From NCBI GenBank assembly GCA_024681295.1, contig JAILBC010000163.1:1-39260 (forward strand): a stretch of DNA of 39,260 nucleotides. The letters run 5' to 3'. Under the pieces are notes generated by a model. That model searched no databases. It saw only the letters and a list, made by a program, of their open reading frames with translations, and had not been told where the DNA came from. The position numbers were made by a program, and so were the translations under genes. This document shows positions 8,269 to 15,657 of the stretch, piece by piece (positions within the stretch are counted from its first letter, which is position 1; each line of letters opens with the position of its first letter). Origin of the DNA: Bacteroidales bacterium (lineage in GTDB: Bacteria > Bacteroidota > Bacteroidia > Bacteroidales > F082).

Positions 8269-10662
8269 GTGATCTATCCCGAACGCTTCGAGCAGAAAAT
8301 TGGTTTTTCCCATGTGAGGGGAGCTGTCAAAGGGCACTGTATCAGTGCCATGGGACTGGAACGGGCCGAGCGGATGGACTTCAGCACCAACCGCGAAACC
8401 ATCGAACGACAGCTCGACCAGACCGTGGAGTTCATGCAACTGCTCCAGAATGGGGTGCCCTTCCCCGTGAGAGACTACCATGACCTTCGCGAGGCGTTCC
8501 ACCACATCAGGATTCCAGGGACGAGCATCAGTTTGGAGGACCTCTTTGCCATGAAGCCATCGCTGAATGCTTTGAGCTACATCCTGAAGTTCGGTCATAG
8601 TGAAGCAAAAGCAGATTATCCCGAAATCTGTGCCCTCACCGATGGCATTTTCGTTGATGCGATTGTTTTTACCGAAGCCAACCGTCTTGTGGACGACAAA
8701 GGCGAGATGCCCGACAATGCCTCTCCTGAGTTGGCCGAGATACGACGCGACATCCACCGTAAGACCGGAGGCATCGAACGTCGTATCCGACAGATCATGA
8801 GCGATGCCAAGACCTCTGGGTGGGTCGACCCGAAAGCCGAACTCACCATCCGCGACGGAAGAATGGTAATTCCCGTCCATGCCAGCGACAAGCGTGCCAT
8901 CAAAGGCTTCGTCCACGACGAGTCAGCGACGGGACAAACGGTATACATCGAGCCTTCCGAGATTGTGGAGACCTCCAATGAAATCAAGGAACTGGAATAC
9001 GCCGAACGTCGCGAGGTGCAACGCATCCTCACCCAGTTCACCGACAAGATAAGGCCTTCCCTACCCGACCTGCTCAAAGCCTGGGATTTGCTTGGACAGC
9101 TCGATTTCATCCGTGCCAAGGCTCTCTACAGCCAGAGCATCGGGGCTATCAAACCCGTCATCAAAGAAGAGCCTTTCTTTCGTTGGATTCAAGCCCGACA
9201 TCCCGTGCTGGAGCAAAAGCTGAAGTCCGAAGGCAAGAGCATCGTGCCCTTGGACCTCAACCTCGATCAAGAGGACCGCATCCTGGTCATTTCCGGTCCA
9301 AACGCTGGCGGCAAATCCGTCTGCCTCAAGACTACAGGTCTTATCCAATACATGTTGCAATGCGGACTCTGCGTGCCCATGCACGTTGATTCAGAATGCG
9401 GACTATTCAAGAGTCTGTTTATCGACATTGGCGACGAGCAGAGCATTCTCGACGACCTTTCCACCTACAGTTCGCATCTACGCAACATGAAGGTGTTGTT
9501 GGAGAACGCCGATAAACATTCCTTATTCCTCATCGATGAGTTTGGAACAGGAACGGAGCCCCAACTAGGTGGTGCCATCGCCGAGGCCATCCTCCTAGAG
9601 CTCAACCAAAAACAGGTGTTTGGTATCGTCACCACGCACTACGCCAACCTGAAGTTGCTGGCCGACCATCACGAGGGCATCGTCAATGGTGCCATGCTGT
9701 TCGACACCAAGTTCATACAGCCCATGTACATCATGGTCACTGGCAAACCCGGCAGTTCCTTCGCTTTCGAGATTGCTAGAAAAATAGGATTCCCAAAGGA
9801 AATCTTGGACAACGCCACACACATCACTGGAGAGCAACATTTGAGGTTTGAGCAGCAGTTGCAACAGCTTGAGGTCGACAAGAAAGCCATCAGGAAAAAA
9901 GAGCGCGAACTACAGGTAGCCGACACCCTGTTGACCGAGGTGGTGGAGAAATACAAGAAACTGCTCAGCGAGCTGGAAGGCAAGAAGAAACAATACTTGC
10001 GCGATGCCGCCGCCGAGGCGCAGGAGCTTATCGACAAGGCCAACAGCAGCATTGAGCGTACCATCCGCGAGATCAAAGAAGCCCAAGCCGAGAAAGAACG
10101 CACCAAGGAGATCCGGCAGGAACTGAAGAAGACCAAGGAGGAGATTGCCGAGACTGCCAAGAAGGTGGCCGAGCCCAAGAAGCCCAAACCCGAGACCGAC
10201 GCCACGTTGAAAGTGGGTGACACGGTTTGCATCGACGAGATGGAGATTGTGGGCGAGATTGTGTCCATAAGCGACACGGATGCCACGATTATGTTCGACA
10301 CAGTGAAACTCCGTACCAGCCCCGATAAGCTGCGCAAGGTAAGCCGTGCCGAGGGTCGCAAGGTACAGCGCAAGTGGCAATCAGGCCTTGCCGATGACCT
10401 CAGCGAGAAGGCTGAGCATTTTGACTTGACCTTAGACGTAAGGGGGAAACGTGCTGAGGAGGCTTTGGACATAGTGGCCAAATACCTCGATGAGGCGAAG
10501 CTATTGAGCATCAAGGAGGTAAGTATCCTTCACGGCAAGGGCAATGGCATTTTGCGCAGGCTCATTAGGGAATATTTGAGCCGCGACCATGATGTGGCAC
10601 GATACGCCGATGCCTCGCTCGAAACGGGTGGGGCTGGGATTACCAGAATAACATTAAAATAA
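8269..10662 (+). CDS. mutS2: Endonuclease MutS2
   Basis: MutS2 is a MutS-family ATPase with a C-terminal Smr domain. Family members act in suppressing recombination and in rescuing collided ribosomes. The start is the GTG at 8269, giving (M)IYPERFEQKIGF; the open frame further upstream is antisense to cutC. The 797 residues hold a core/clamp region, Walker A GPNAGGKS at 343-350, Walker B LFLIDEFGTGTEP, a long charged coiled coil around residues 525-640, a KOW-like segment, and the Smr domain with LDVRGKRAEEA and HGKGNGILRRLI near the end. The mismatch-recognition domain of MutS is absent, as expected. The gene converges with the small membrane genes with a five-base gap and no visible terminator. 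Confidence 0.94.
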   Translation: MIYPERFEQKIGFSHVRGAVKGHCISAMGLERAERMDFSTNRETIERQLDQTVEFMQLLQNGVPFPVRDYHDLREAFHHIRIPGTSISLEDLFAMKPSLNALSYILKFGHSEAKADYPEICALTDGIFVDAIVFTEANRLVDDKGEMPDNASPELAEIRRDIHRKTGGIERRIRQIMSDAKTSGWVDPKAELTIRDGRMVIPVHASDKRAIKGFVHDESATGQTVYIEPSEIVETSNEIKELEYAERREVQRILTQFTDKIRPSLPDLLKAWDLLGQLDFIRAKALYSQSIGAIKPVIKEEPFFRWIQARHPVLEQKLKSEGKSIVPLDLNLDQEDRILVISGPNAGGKSVCLKTTGLIQYMLQCGLCVPMHVDSECGLFKSLFIDIGDEQSILDDLSTYSSHLRNMKVLLENADKHSLFLIDEFGTGTEPQLGGAIAEAILLELNQKQVFGIVTTHYANLKLLADHHEGIVNGAMLFDTKFIQPMYIMVTGKPGSSFAFEIARKIGFPKEILDNATHITGEQHLRFEQQLQQLEVDKKAIRKKERELQVADTLLTEVVEKYKKLLSELEGKKKQYLRDAAAEAQELIDKANSSIERTIREIKEAQAEKERTKEIRQELKKTKEEIAETAKKVAEPKKPKPETDATLKVGDTVCIDEMEIVGEIVSISDTDATIMFDTVKLRTSPDKLRKVSRAEGRKVQRKWQSGLADDLSEKAEHFDLTLDVRGKRAEEALDIVAKYLDEAKLLSIKEVSILHGKGNGILRRLIREYLSRDHDVARYADASLETGGAGITRITLK

Positions 10663-10667
10663 ACCTT

Positions 10668-10913
10668 TTATTTCTTTCGGAACAGGGAAAGAATGAACAA
10701 GAACAGCACAGCGCCGAGGGTGCCGACAAGGAGTTGGCCCCAGAAGGAGCCGCCGCCGCTCAGTCCAAGGAGACCGAACACCCAGCTACCCAGGAAACCG
10801 CCGACCACACCAACGATGATGCACAGTAACAAGCCCATGCCTTTTTTCATGATTTTGCCAGCAAGCCATCCGGCAAGTGCTCCGATGAGCAATGACACAA
10901 GAATTCCAGTCAT
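10668..10913 (-). CDS. Small GlsB/YeaQ/YmgE-type membrane protein
   Basis: This 81-residue, glycine-rich hydrophobic protein has about three membrane segments (GALAGWLAGKIMKKG, VGVVGGFLGSWVFGLLGL, VGTLGAVLFLFILSL). This matches the YeaQ/YmgE/transglycosylase-associated family, whose members are often stress-induced and of unknown mechanism. It is the last gene of the glsA-glsB-engB unit, three bases after its neighbour. The neighbour has the same layout, so they may be diverged tandem duplicates. Confidence 0.8.
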   Translation of the reverse strand: MTGILVSLLIGALAGWLAGKIMKKGMGLLLCIIVGVVGGFLGSWVFGLLGLSGGGSFWGQLLVGTLGAVLFLFILSLFRKK

Positions 10914-10916
10914 AGT

Positions 10917-11198
10917 TTAATCCTCCTCCTCGTTTCTGTCTCTAACGAAAAGCAAAAAAACAAAAAGAATGCAGGCGAAGCCCAAACCAGCCGCAATTTC
11001 GAGAAGCATCGTCTTCACGCCGCCACCAAAGCTGAACGTACTGACCACCCAACTGCCTAGTCCACCGCCAAGAAGGCCGCAGATCAGGCAGAGCGTCGGG
11101 TGAATCGTAAAGCGCTCCCTGTTCATGAGATTACAATAGATTCTTCCAGCAAAAGCTCCAAGAATCAATGCTGCAACAATACCAATAATTTTTAACAT
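10917..11198 (-). CDS. Small YeaQ/YmgE-like membrane protein
   Basis: The 93-residue protein has an N-terminal membrane helix, a short polar segment with a conserved-looking GLLGGGLGSWVVS (compare VGGFLGSWVF in the next gene), a second helix and an acidic tail (RDRNEEED). It is probably a diverged relative of the downstream 81-residue protein. Function is unknown. It lies 24 bases after engB and three bases before the next gene. Confidence 0.7.
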   Translation of the reverse strand: MLKIIGIVAALILGAFAGRIYCNLMNRERFTIHPTLCLICGLLGGGLGSWVVSTFSFGGGVKTMLLEIAAGLGFACILFVFLLFVRDRNEEED

Positions 11199-11222
11199 AG
11201 CTATATTAAAATTGTTTAATGA

Positions 11223-11846
11223 TTATAATCCGTTGGTTTTTAAATAGTTTTCAAGTTCTGTGTTTTGTTGTTCAATGAAATCAAGAATCTCGTCGCGACC
11301 CATTTTTGTCTCCGACGAAGTTATAAAGATTGGAGGTAGTTCCTCCCAGTCTTCCAAAAGTCTATTTTTATAAGCATCAACATTTCTGTCGAGCTCTGCT
11401 TTACTAATTTTATCCGCTTTTGTAAACACAATACAGAAGGGAACTTGGTTTTCGCCGAGCCATTCCATGAAGCCGATATCGCTATTTTGCGGCTCGATGC
11501 GGGAGTCGACCAGTACGAAGGTATAGAGTAGGTTACGTCGGCGTGTGATGTAATTGGCCAGCATGACACGCCATTCCTCGCGCGCTTTTTTGGAACGTTG
11601 GGCATAGCCATAGCCTGGCAGGTCAACGAGGTACCAACTGTTGTTGACCATAAAGTGGTTGATGGCGATGGTCTTGCCTGGCGTGGCCGAAGTCTTGGCC
11701 AGTCCCTTGCGTTGCACCAGTGCGTTGATCAATGACGATTTGCCCACGTTGGAACGGCCGATGAAAGCATACTCAGGCATATTGTCCTTGGGCAGCTTTT
11801 CGAAGCGGCTGTTGCTAGAAATGAAACGTGCGTCCTTAATGATCAT
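11223..11846 (-). CDS. engB: Ribosome biogenesis GTPase YsxC/EngB
   Basis: This 207-residue TRAFAC GTPase is needed for large-subunit assembly in the bacteria studied. All G motifs are intact: G1 GRSNVGKS at 30-37, G2 TPGKT at 55-59, G3 DLPG at 75-78 followed by [15 protein letters not shown]4 TKAD at 142-145 and G5 TSSE near 176. Length is typical. It begins three bases after the glsB-like gene and is cotranscribed with it. Confidence 0.96.
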   Translation of the reverse strand: MIIKDARFISSNSRFEKLPKDNMPEYAFIGRSNVGKSSLINALVQRKGLAKTSATPGKTIAINHFMVNNSWYLVDLPGYGYAQRSKKAREEWRVMLANYITRRRNLLYTFVLVDSRIEPQNSDIGFMEWLGENQVPFCIVFTKADKISKAELDRNVDAYKNRLLEDWEELPPIFITSSETKMGRDEILDFIEQQNTELENYLKTNGL

Positions 11847-11849
11847 GGC

Positions 11850-12806
11850 TTAGTTGTAATGCAAGGGTTTTTCGTCGGGGTTGAAGTTGGTATAGCGTTC
11901 GTATTTATTGCTGAAGATATCGTTGATGGTGACCAAGATGCCAGTCTCTTCCACGTTGCCGAAGGGTGCGTTGAGTGCTGTTCCGAAGGAGCGCATGGTG
12001 CTGGAGAGATTCATATAGGCGTTGACCAGCGGGGGCACGGCGGCGCCACGTTCGCGGACGTTTTTCACGAGGATACGGTAATTTTCGGTATAGTCCTTAC
12101 CCTTGAAGATGGCTTTGAGTTGTGACTCGTCCGTCACGATGGGCAGCGCCAACTCAGGCCAAGGTTCGAGCAGATGGTCGGGATCCGGAAAGTTAGTCTT
12201 CATGAAATAGAGGATCAAATCGCGCGACACACGTTCCAATTGGGGGTACATGGTGACTTTGCCGAAGAAGTATTTCGCTTGAGGGATGGTCTTGCAAAGG
12301 GAGCCCAGTCCGTCCCACAGGTTGTCGAGCGAGTACATGCCTTTGGAGAGCGACTTGGAGGGCTGGTAGTCGGGTTGCACGAAGGAGCGTCCCAACTCGA
12401 TGGTATAGGGCAGGTATTCGTGGACAAACTTCTCCGAATACCGGAAGAGTTCACCTGTTGGGGTATCGACATGTCCATCGTCCGTCGATTTCAACTTGTC
12501 GCACAGCATATAACGGTATCCACCGACGATAGCTTTGTCGTAGGGGTTCCACACGATGAGCTGCTCGAAATAGTTGTCCGGGTTGGTGTCAAAAATGTCG
12601 AGGTCGCAGTCAAGTCCTGTGCCGCCGCCCGAGTCGCGGAAGCTGATCTCACGCAGGCGTCCAATCTCGCGCAAAACGTTGGGCGCATTGAAGGCATTCA
12701 GCACATAAATTTCGTTTTTGCCGTTATTTGTCTGCCTGACGAAGCGCTCGGGGGTTAGCTCCTCGAGGATTTGATTTACCGGTATGGGATCGATGATCTT
12801 TTTCAT
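11850..12806 (-). CDS. glsB: GNAT-type N-acyltransferase, probable glycine-lipid synthase GlsB
   Basis: The 318-residue protein matches the 'hemolysin'/OlsB-like acyltransferases. GlsB of Bacteroides N-acylates glycine with a 3-hydroxy fatty acid, the first step of glycine-lipid synthesis. Visible features are REISFRDSGGGTGLDCDLD, IVGGYRYMLCD, a YTIELGRSFVQPDYQ acyl-CoA/ACP-site strand and LWDGLGSLC. The gene directly follows a HPLGGLD acyltransferase that fits GlsA, the partner that adds the O-linked acyl chain. The two-gene arrangement is the main reason to prefer GlsB over a generic GNAT assignment. Confidence 0.78.
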   Translation of the reverse strand: MKKIIDPIPVNQILEELTPERFVRQTNNGKNEIYVLNAFNAPNVLREIGRLREISFRDSGGGTGLDCDLDIFDTNPDNYFEQLIVWNPYDKAIVGGYRYMLCDKLKSTDDGHVDTPTGELFRYSEKFVHEYLPYTIELGRSFVQPDYQPSKSLSKGMYSLDNLWDGLGSLCKTIPQAKYFFGKVTMYPQLERVSRDLILYFMKTNFPDPDHLLEPWPELALPIVTDESQLKAIFKGKDYTENYRILVKNVRERGAAVPPLVNAYMNLSSTMRSFGTALNAPFGNVEETGILVTINDIFSNKYERYTNFNPDEKPLHYN

Positions 12807-12811
12807 GGCAT

Positions 12812-13684
12812 TTACGGAATCAGATACTCCCGGTCGGGCTCGAAGGTGAGCTCCGTCCCTGGGGTCAGGTTATACGAGAAGCAGCGCAGTTTTTCAGCCC
12901 ACTGCGCATCGGTAAAGCGGTTGTCGAAAGTCTGCCAAGGGATCGGTTTGCCGAACACGATGGTGAGGGTCTTGTTCCGTTGTTTGAAGAATTCGCTGGG
13001 CAGGAAAGCCATCTCTATATTCGTCTTGATTTTCAAGAACTTGCGTAATCGAGCGAGGTTATAGAAGAAGTTGGAGTTCCGTCCGTCGATATGGGTAGGA
13101 ATGATATCGCGATGGTATTCGCGCGATTTGGCGATGAACGTCTTTTTCCATTCGAGATCCTGTATCTTGCCACCTTTCACTTTGCGCGAGCAGAGGCCGA
13201 AGGGGAAGTAGCAGATGGCGCGGTCGCCCTCGAAAGTCTCGTTGAAGAGGCGGAGGTTTTCCTGTTTGTTGGCGACGCCCTTGCCTGCTTTGTTGACCGG
13301 GATAAAGATCGGTTGGAGGTTTTTGATGAACATCAGGAAGTCGTTGACCGGGGTGACGGGGTCGGTGCAATAGGAGCCCACGGTGCCGATAAGGGCGATG
13401 CCATCGAGACCGCCTAAGGGATGGTTGGAGGCCACCAAGATGCGTTCCGAGGCAGTGAGGTTCTCCGGGCCTTCCACCACGATGTTCAAATTGAAGTCCT
13501 TGATAACGGCCTGCACGAACTCTACTCCCTGAAGATGGCCATAGGTACTCAAGATGCGGTTGATGTCGTCTACGTGAAGCAGTTTCTCAATACGGCGGAC
13601 AAGCCACGGATGCTTCAGCAGCTTCGGGGCCTTGGCTGCCAGTATCTTTTTGAGATCGATCAGATTACCGTACTTGTCCTCCAT
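12812..13684 (-). CDS. glsA: PlsC-like acyltransferase, probable O-acyltransferase GlsA
   Basis: The start was placed at base 13684 (MEDKYGNLIDLKK), 13 codons inside the longest frame, because the extra residues are encoded across the promoter box. The 290-residue protein has the acyltransferase signature ASNHPLGGLDGIAL, an H-x5-D form of the usual HxxxxD, followed by IFIPVNKAGKG and a CYFPFGLCSRK segment equivalent to the FPEG motif. By family and by adjacency to the GlsB-like gene it should esterify a second fatty acid onto N-acyl-glycine at the inner membrane. It is the first gene of a five-gene minus-strand unit. Confidence 0.77.
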   Translation of the reverse strand: MEDKYGNLIDLKKILAAKAPKLLKHPWLVRRIEKLLHVDDINRILSTYGHLQGVEFVQAVIKDFNLNIVVEGPENLTASERILVASNHPLGGLDGIALIGTVGSYCTDPVTPVNDFLMFIKNLQPIFIPVNKAGKGVANKQENLRLFNETFEGDRAICYFPFGLCSRKVKGGKIQDLEWKKTFIAKSREYHRDIIPTHIDGRNSNFFYNLARLRKFLKIKTNIEMAFLPSEFFKQRNKTLTIVFGKPIPWQTFDNRFTDAQWAEKLRCFSYNLTPGTELTFEPDREYLIP

Positions 13685-13710
13685 AGACTTTATACCATCA
13701 AAATAACTTA

Positions 13711-13740
13711 CAAAAATAAACAATTTCAGTCAAAAACAAA
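13711..13740 (-). promoter_or_regulatory. Candidate promoter of the glsA-glsB-engB unit
   Basis: The minus strand has TATTTTTG (13718-13711) with TTTG at 13740-13737, 18 bases apart, 27 bases before the chosen glsA start. Confidence 0.6.
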
Positions 13741-13763
13741 CGTCCCCATACCGATTTTTTTAT

Positions 13764-13827
13764 TGTTGATAACTATCTTATTGATTTACAACAAATTAAC
13801 AGTTATCAACACCCTGTTGATAACTAT
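13764..13827. promoter_or_regulatory. Cluster of three DnaA-box-like 9-mers with a perfect hairpin
   Basis: TTATCAACA occurs at 13803-13811 on the plus strand, and at 13764-13772 and 13815-13823 on the minus strand. It differs from the DnaA box TTATCCACA by one base. The last two form an 11-bp perfect inverted repeat (13801-13811/13815-13825) with loop CCC. The two minus-strand copies sit in an identical 13-mer. This lies in the glsA/mraZ divergent gap. Possible roles are DnaA control of the dcw operon or a hairpin recognised by another protein. Confidence 0.5.
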
Positions 13828-13862
13828 GTGCAAAACTTATCGACCCGGAAAAGACAAAAAAG

Positions 13863-13886
13863 TGGGTAAAAATGGTGTAAAGTGGT
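13863..13886 (+). promoter_or_regulatory. mraZ: Candidate MraZ operator (three TGGK repeats, 10-bp period)
   Basis: TGGG at 13863, TGGT at 13873 and TGGT at 13883 are spaced exactly ten bases apart, 11 bases upstream of the mraZ -7 box. E. coli MraZ represses its own operon by binding three TGGGN direct repeats separated by five bases, the same geometry. Confidence 0.6.
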
Positions 13887-13896
13887 AAAAAATGCA

Positions 13897-13904
13897 TAAT
13901 TTTG
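13897..13904 (+). promoter_or_regulatory. Candidate dcw operon promoter -7 box
   Basis: TAATTTTG matches TAnnTTTG, 20 bases before the mraZ start. No TTTG is found about 20 bases upstream, where the TGGK repeats lie instead. The promoter may therefore be activator-dependent or weak. Confidence 0.6.
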
Positions 13905-13924
13905 CTCGTTGAAAATCCAAAACA

Positions 13925-14389
13925 ATGAGTAATCCTACCGGAACATTCTACTGCAAGCTTGATGCGAAGGGTCGACTGATGCTTCCAGCCGACTTCAGAG
14001 CAGAGTTGGGCGACCAGGTGGAAGAGGACTTCATCCTCCGTCCGGGACTGCACGGTGCCTATCTGGAGCTGTACACCATCAGCGACTGGAACAGGCGTAA
14101 GGAGATCCTAATGAAGGTCAACCCCTTCGACCGCCACCGGCTCGACATCGTGCGCAAGTATCTCGACGGGGTGAGGCGCGTGAAGCTCGACGCCAACGGA
14201 CGTCTCCAAATCCCCAAGGATCTACTGGAGCGTAGTGGCATGACCAAAGACATCGTCATCGATTCCATATTCGCCAATATGGAAATTTGGGACAGAGCAG
14301 CCTACTACGAGCGCGTCAATGCCATTACACCCGACGAACTTTCAGACAGTATGCAGACAATCTTCTCAGGAGAACAATTTGGAATCTAA
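13925..14389 (+). CDS. mraZ: Division/cell wall cluster transcriptional regulator MraZ
   Basis: The 154-residue protein has the two SpoVT-AbrB-like half-domains of MraZ. Each carries a DxxGR signature: LDAKGRLMLP near residue 14 and LDANGRLQIP in the second half. MraZ binds DNA as a ring-shaped oligomer and represses the dcw operon it heads. The three TGGK repeats just upstream fit an autoregulatory operator. rsmH follows after 18 bases. Confidence 0.95.
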   Translation: MSNPTGTFYCKLDAKGRLMLPADFRAELGDQVEEDFILRPGLHGAYLELYTISDWNRRKEILMKVNPFDRHRLDIVRKYLDGVRRVKLDANGRLQIPKDLLERSGMTKDIVIDSIFANMEIWDRAAYYERVNAITPDELSDSMQTIFSGEQFGI

Positions 14390-14407
14390 CCTTCAATTAT
14401 TCAAACC

Positions 14408-15301
14408 ATGTATCACAACCCGGTGTTATTAGACGAATGTCTTGAAGGCTTGAACATCAAGCCTGACGGCGTGTACGCCGACGTCACCTTCGGTGGCGGA
14501 GGACATTCGCGTGCCATCATGGAAAGGCTCGACACCGGACATCTTTATGCGTTCGACCAGGACGAAGACGCCCAAGCCAACGTCATCGACGACGAGCGGT
14601 TCACCTTCATCCCGCAGAACTTCAGCTACTTCAAGAATTTCATCCAACTCTACCATCAGGGCAAGATCGACGGCATCCTCGCCGACCTCGGCGTGTCGTC
14701 GCACCAGTTCGACACTCCGGAGAAAGGCTTCTCCACCCGTTTTGAAGGAAGGCTCGACATGCGCATGAACCGGCAGAACCCTCTCGACGCTGCTACCGTC
14801 GTCAACACCTACGATCAGAATGATCTCATGCGCATCCTCAGTCTCTATGGCGAGGTGCAGAACGCCCGTCAGTTGGCCTCCGACATCGCCATGGCCCGTG
14901 AGTCGGCCCCCATCGAGACCACCACGCAACTCAAAGAAGCCGTGCAAGGTCGTCTGCCTCGTGGTCACGAGAACAAAGTCCTGGCCCAGATTTTCCAGGC
15001 TCTCCGCATCGAGGTCAACCACGAGATGGAAGCCCTCACCGCTTTCCTCAGCCAGTGCGCCGACGTGCTCAACCCCGGCGGTCGCCTTGTTGTCCTCTCC
15101 TACCACTCACTCGAAGACCGTCTGGTGAAGAACTTCACCCGCACCGGTAACGCCGAAGGCATCGAAGAAAAAGACTTCTTCGGCAACCCGATGACACCTT
15201 ATATTATTATAAACAGAAAACCCATCGTGCCCTCAGAAGAAGAGATCGCAGCCAACAGCCGGGCACGGAGTGCGAAACTCAGGATCGCAGAAAGGAGATA
15301 A
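14408..15301 (+). CDS. rsmH: 16S rRNA (cytosine1402-N4)-methyltransferase RsmH
   Basis: The 297-residue protein begins MYHNPVLLDECLEGL and has the SAM-binding VTFGGGGHSRAIMERL, the DGILADLGVSSHQFD motif, the GFSTRFEGRLDMRMN segment, the RLPRGHENKVLAQIFQALRI insertion domain and the SYHSLEDRLVKNF catalytic-fold motif, all typical of RsmH (MraW). It methylates C1402 in the ribosomal P site. The conserved position after mraZ is usual. The ftsL start lies one base after the stop. Confidence 0.97.
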   Translation: MYHNPVLLDECLEGLNIKPDGVYADVTFGGGGHSRAIMERLDTGHLYAFDQDEDAQANVIDDERFTFIPQNFSYFKNFIQLYHQGKIDGILADLGVSSHQFDTPEKGFSTRFEGRLDMRMNRQNPLDAATVVNTYDQNDLMRILSLYGEVQNARQLASDIAMARESAPIETTTQLKEAVQGRLPRGHENKVLAQIFQALRIEVNHEMEALTAFLSQCADVLNPGGRLVVLSYHSLEDRLVKNFTRTGNAEGIEEKDFFGNPMTPYIIINRKPIVPSEEEIAANSRARSAKLRIAERR

Positions 15302-15302
15302 G

Positions 15303-15638
15303 ATGAGAAGAGAACGTAAAAAGACCGCCAAAAAAGGCACTGTCATGAACATCCTGGGAGGCAGCTTCCTCACCCGTGAAGACTTCTCCAAGATCTTCCC
15401 ATTCTTGGTCTATCTCACCGTGCTGCTGATGCTCATCATCACCAACGCCTACATCGCTGAGAACACCAGCCGCACCGTCAAAAACAACACCCTTCGTCTC
15501 CGTGACCTCCGAGTGGAGTACACCTACGCCAAGTCAGCCTTCACCAAGGAGTCGACCCAAACCATCATGATCGACAAACTGGCCAAGGACGGCATCAAAG
15601 AATCTTTAGAAACCAGAACCATTAGAACGGAAAACTGA
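15303..15638 (+). CDS. ftsL: Cell division protein FtsL-like
   Basis: The start at 15303 (MRRERKKTAKK) directly follows the rsmH stop. The 111-residue bitopic protein has a basic cytoplasmic N-terminus, one membrane segment at about residues 34-53 (FLVYLTVLLMLIITNAYIAE) and a short periplasmic coiled-coil-like part, as expected for FtsL, a scaffold with FtsQ/FtsB for FtsWI. Similarity to FtsL is by layout and position; sequence conservation in this family is low. The C-terminus (ESLETRTIRTEN) runs into a 7-bp tandem repeat that provides the stop codon. Confidence 0.85.
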   Translation: MRRERKKTAKKGTVMNILGGSFLTREDFSKIFPFLVYLTVLLMLIITNAYIAENTSRTVKNNTLRLRDLRVEYTYAKSAFTKESTQTIMIDKLAKDGIKESLETRTIRTEN

Positions 15639-15657
15639 AAACGGAAAACTGAAAGTT
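15622..15657 (+). repeat. 7-bp tandem repeat at the ftsL/ftsI junction
   Basis: The tract reads as heptamers TTAGAAC, GGAAAAC, TGAAAAC, GGAAAAC, TGAAAGT and ends at the ftsI ATG. It encodes the end and stop of FtsL and the whole gap to ftsI. Confidence 0.85.

Noticed and set aside
8206-8916. Long minus-strand extension upstream of cutC
   Set aside because: It runs fully antisense to mutS2 and across its promoter. CutC similarity begins at MIRLEICA (8205).
13764-13827. Rho-independent terminator for the 11-bp hairpin
   Set aside because: No T-run follows on either strand and the genes diverge here, so no transcript should end at this place.
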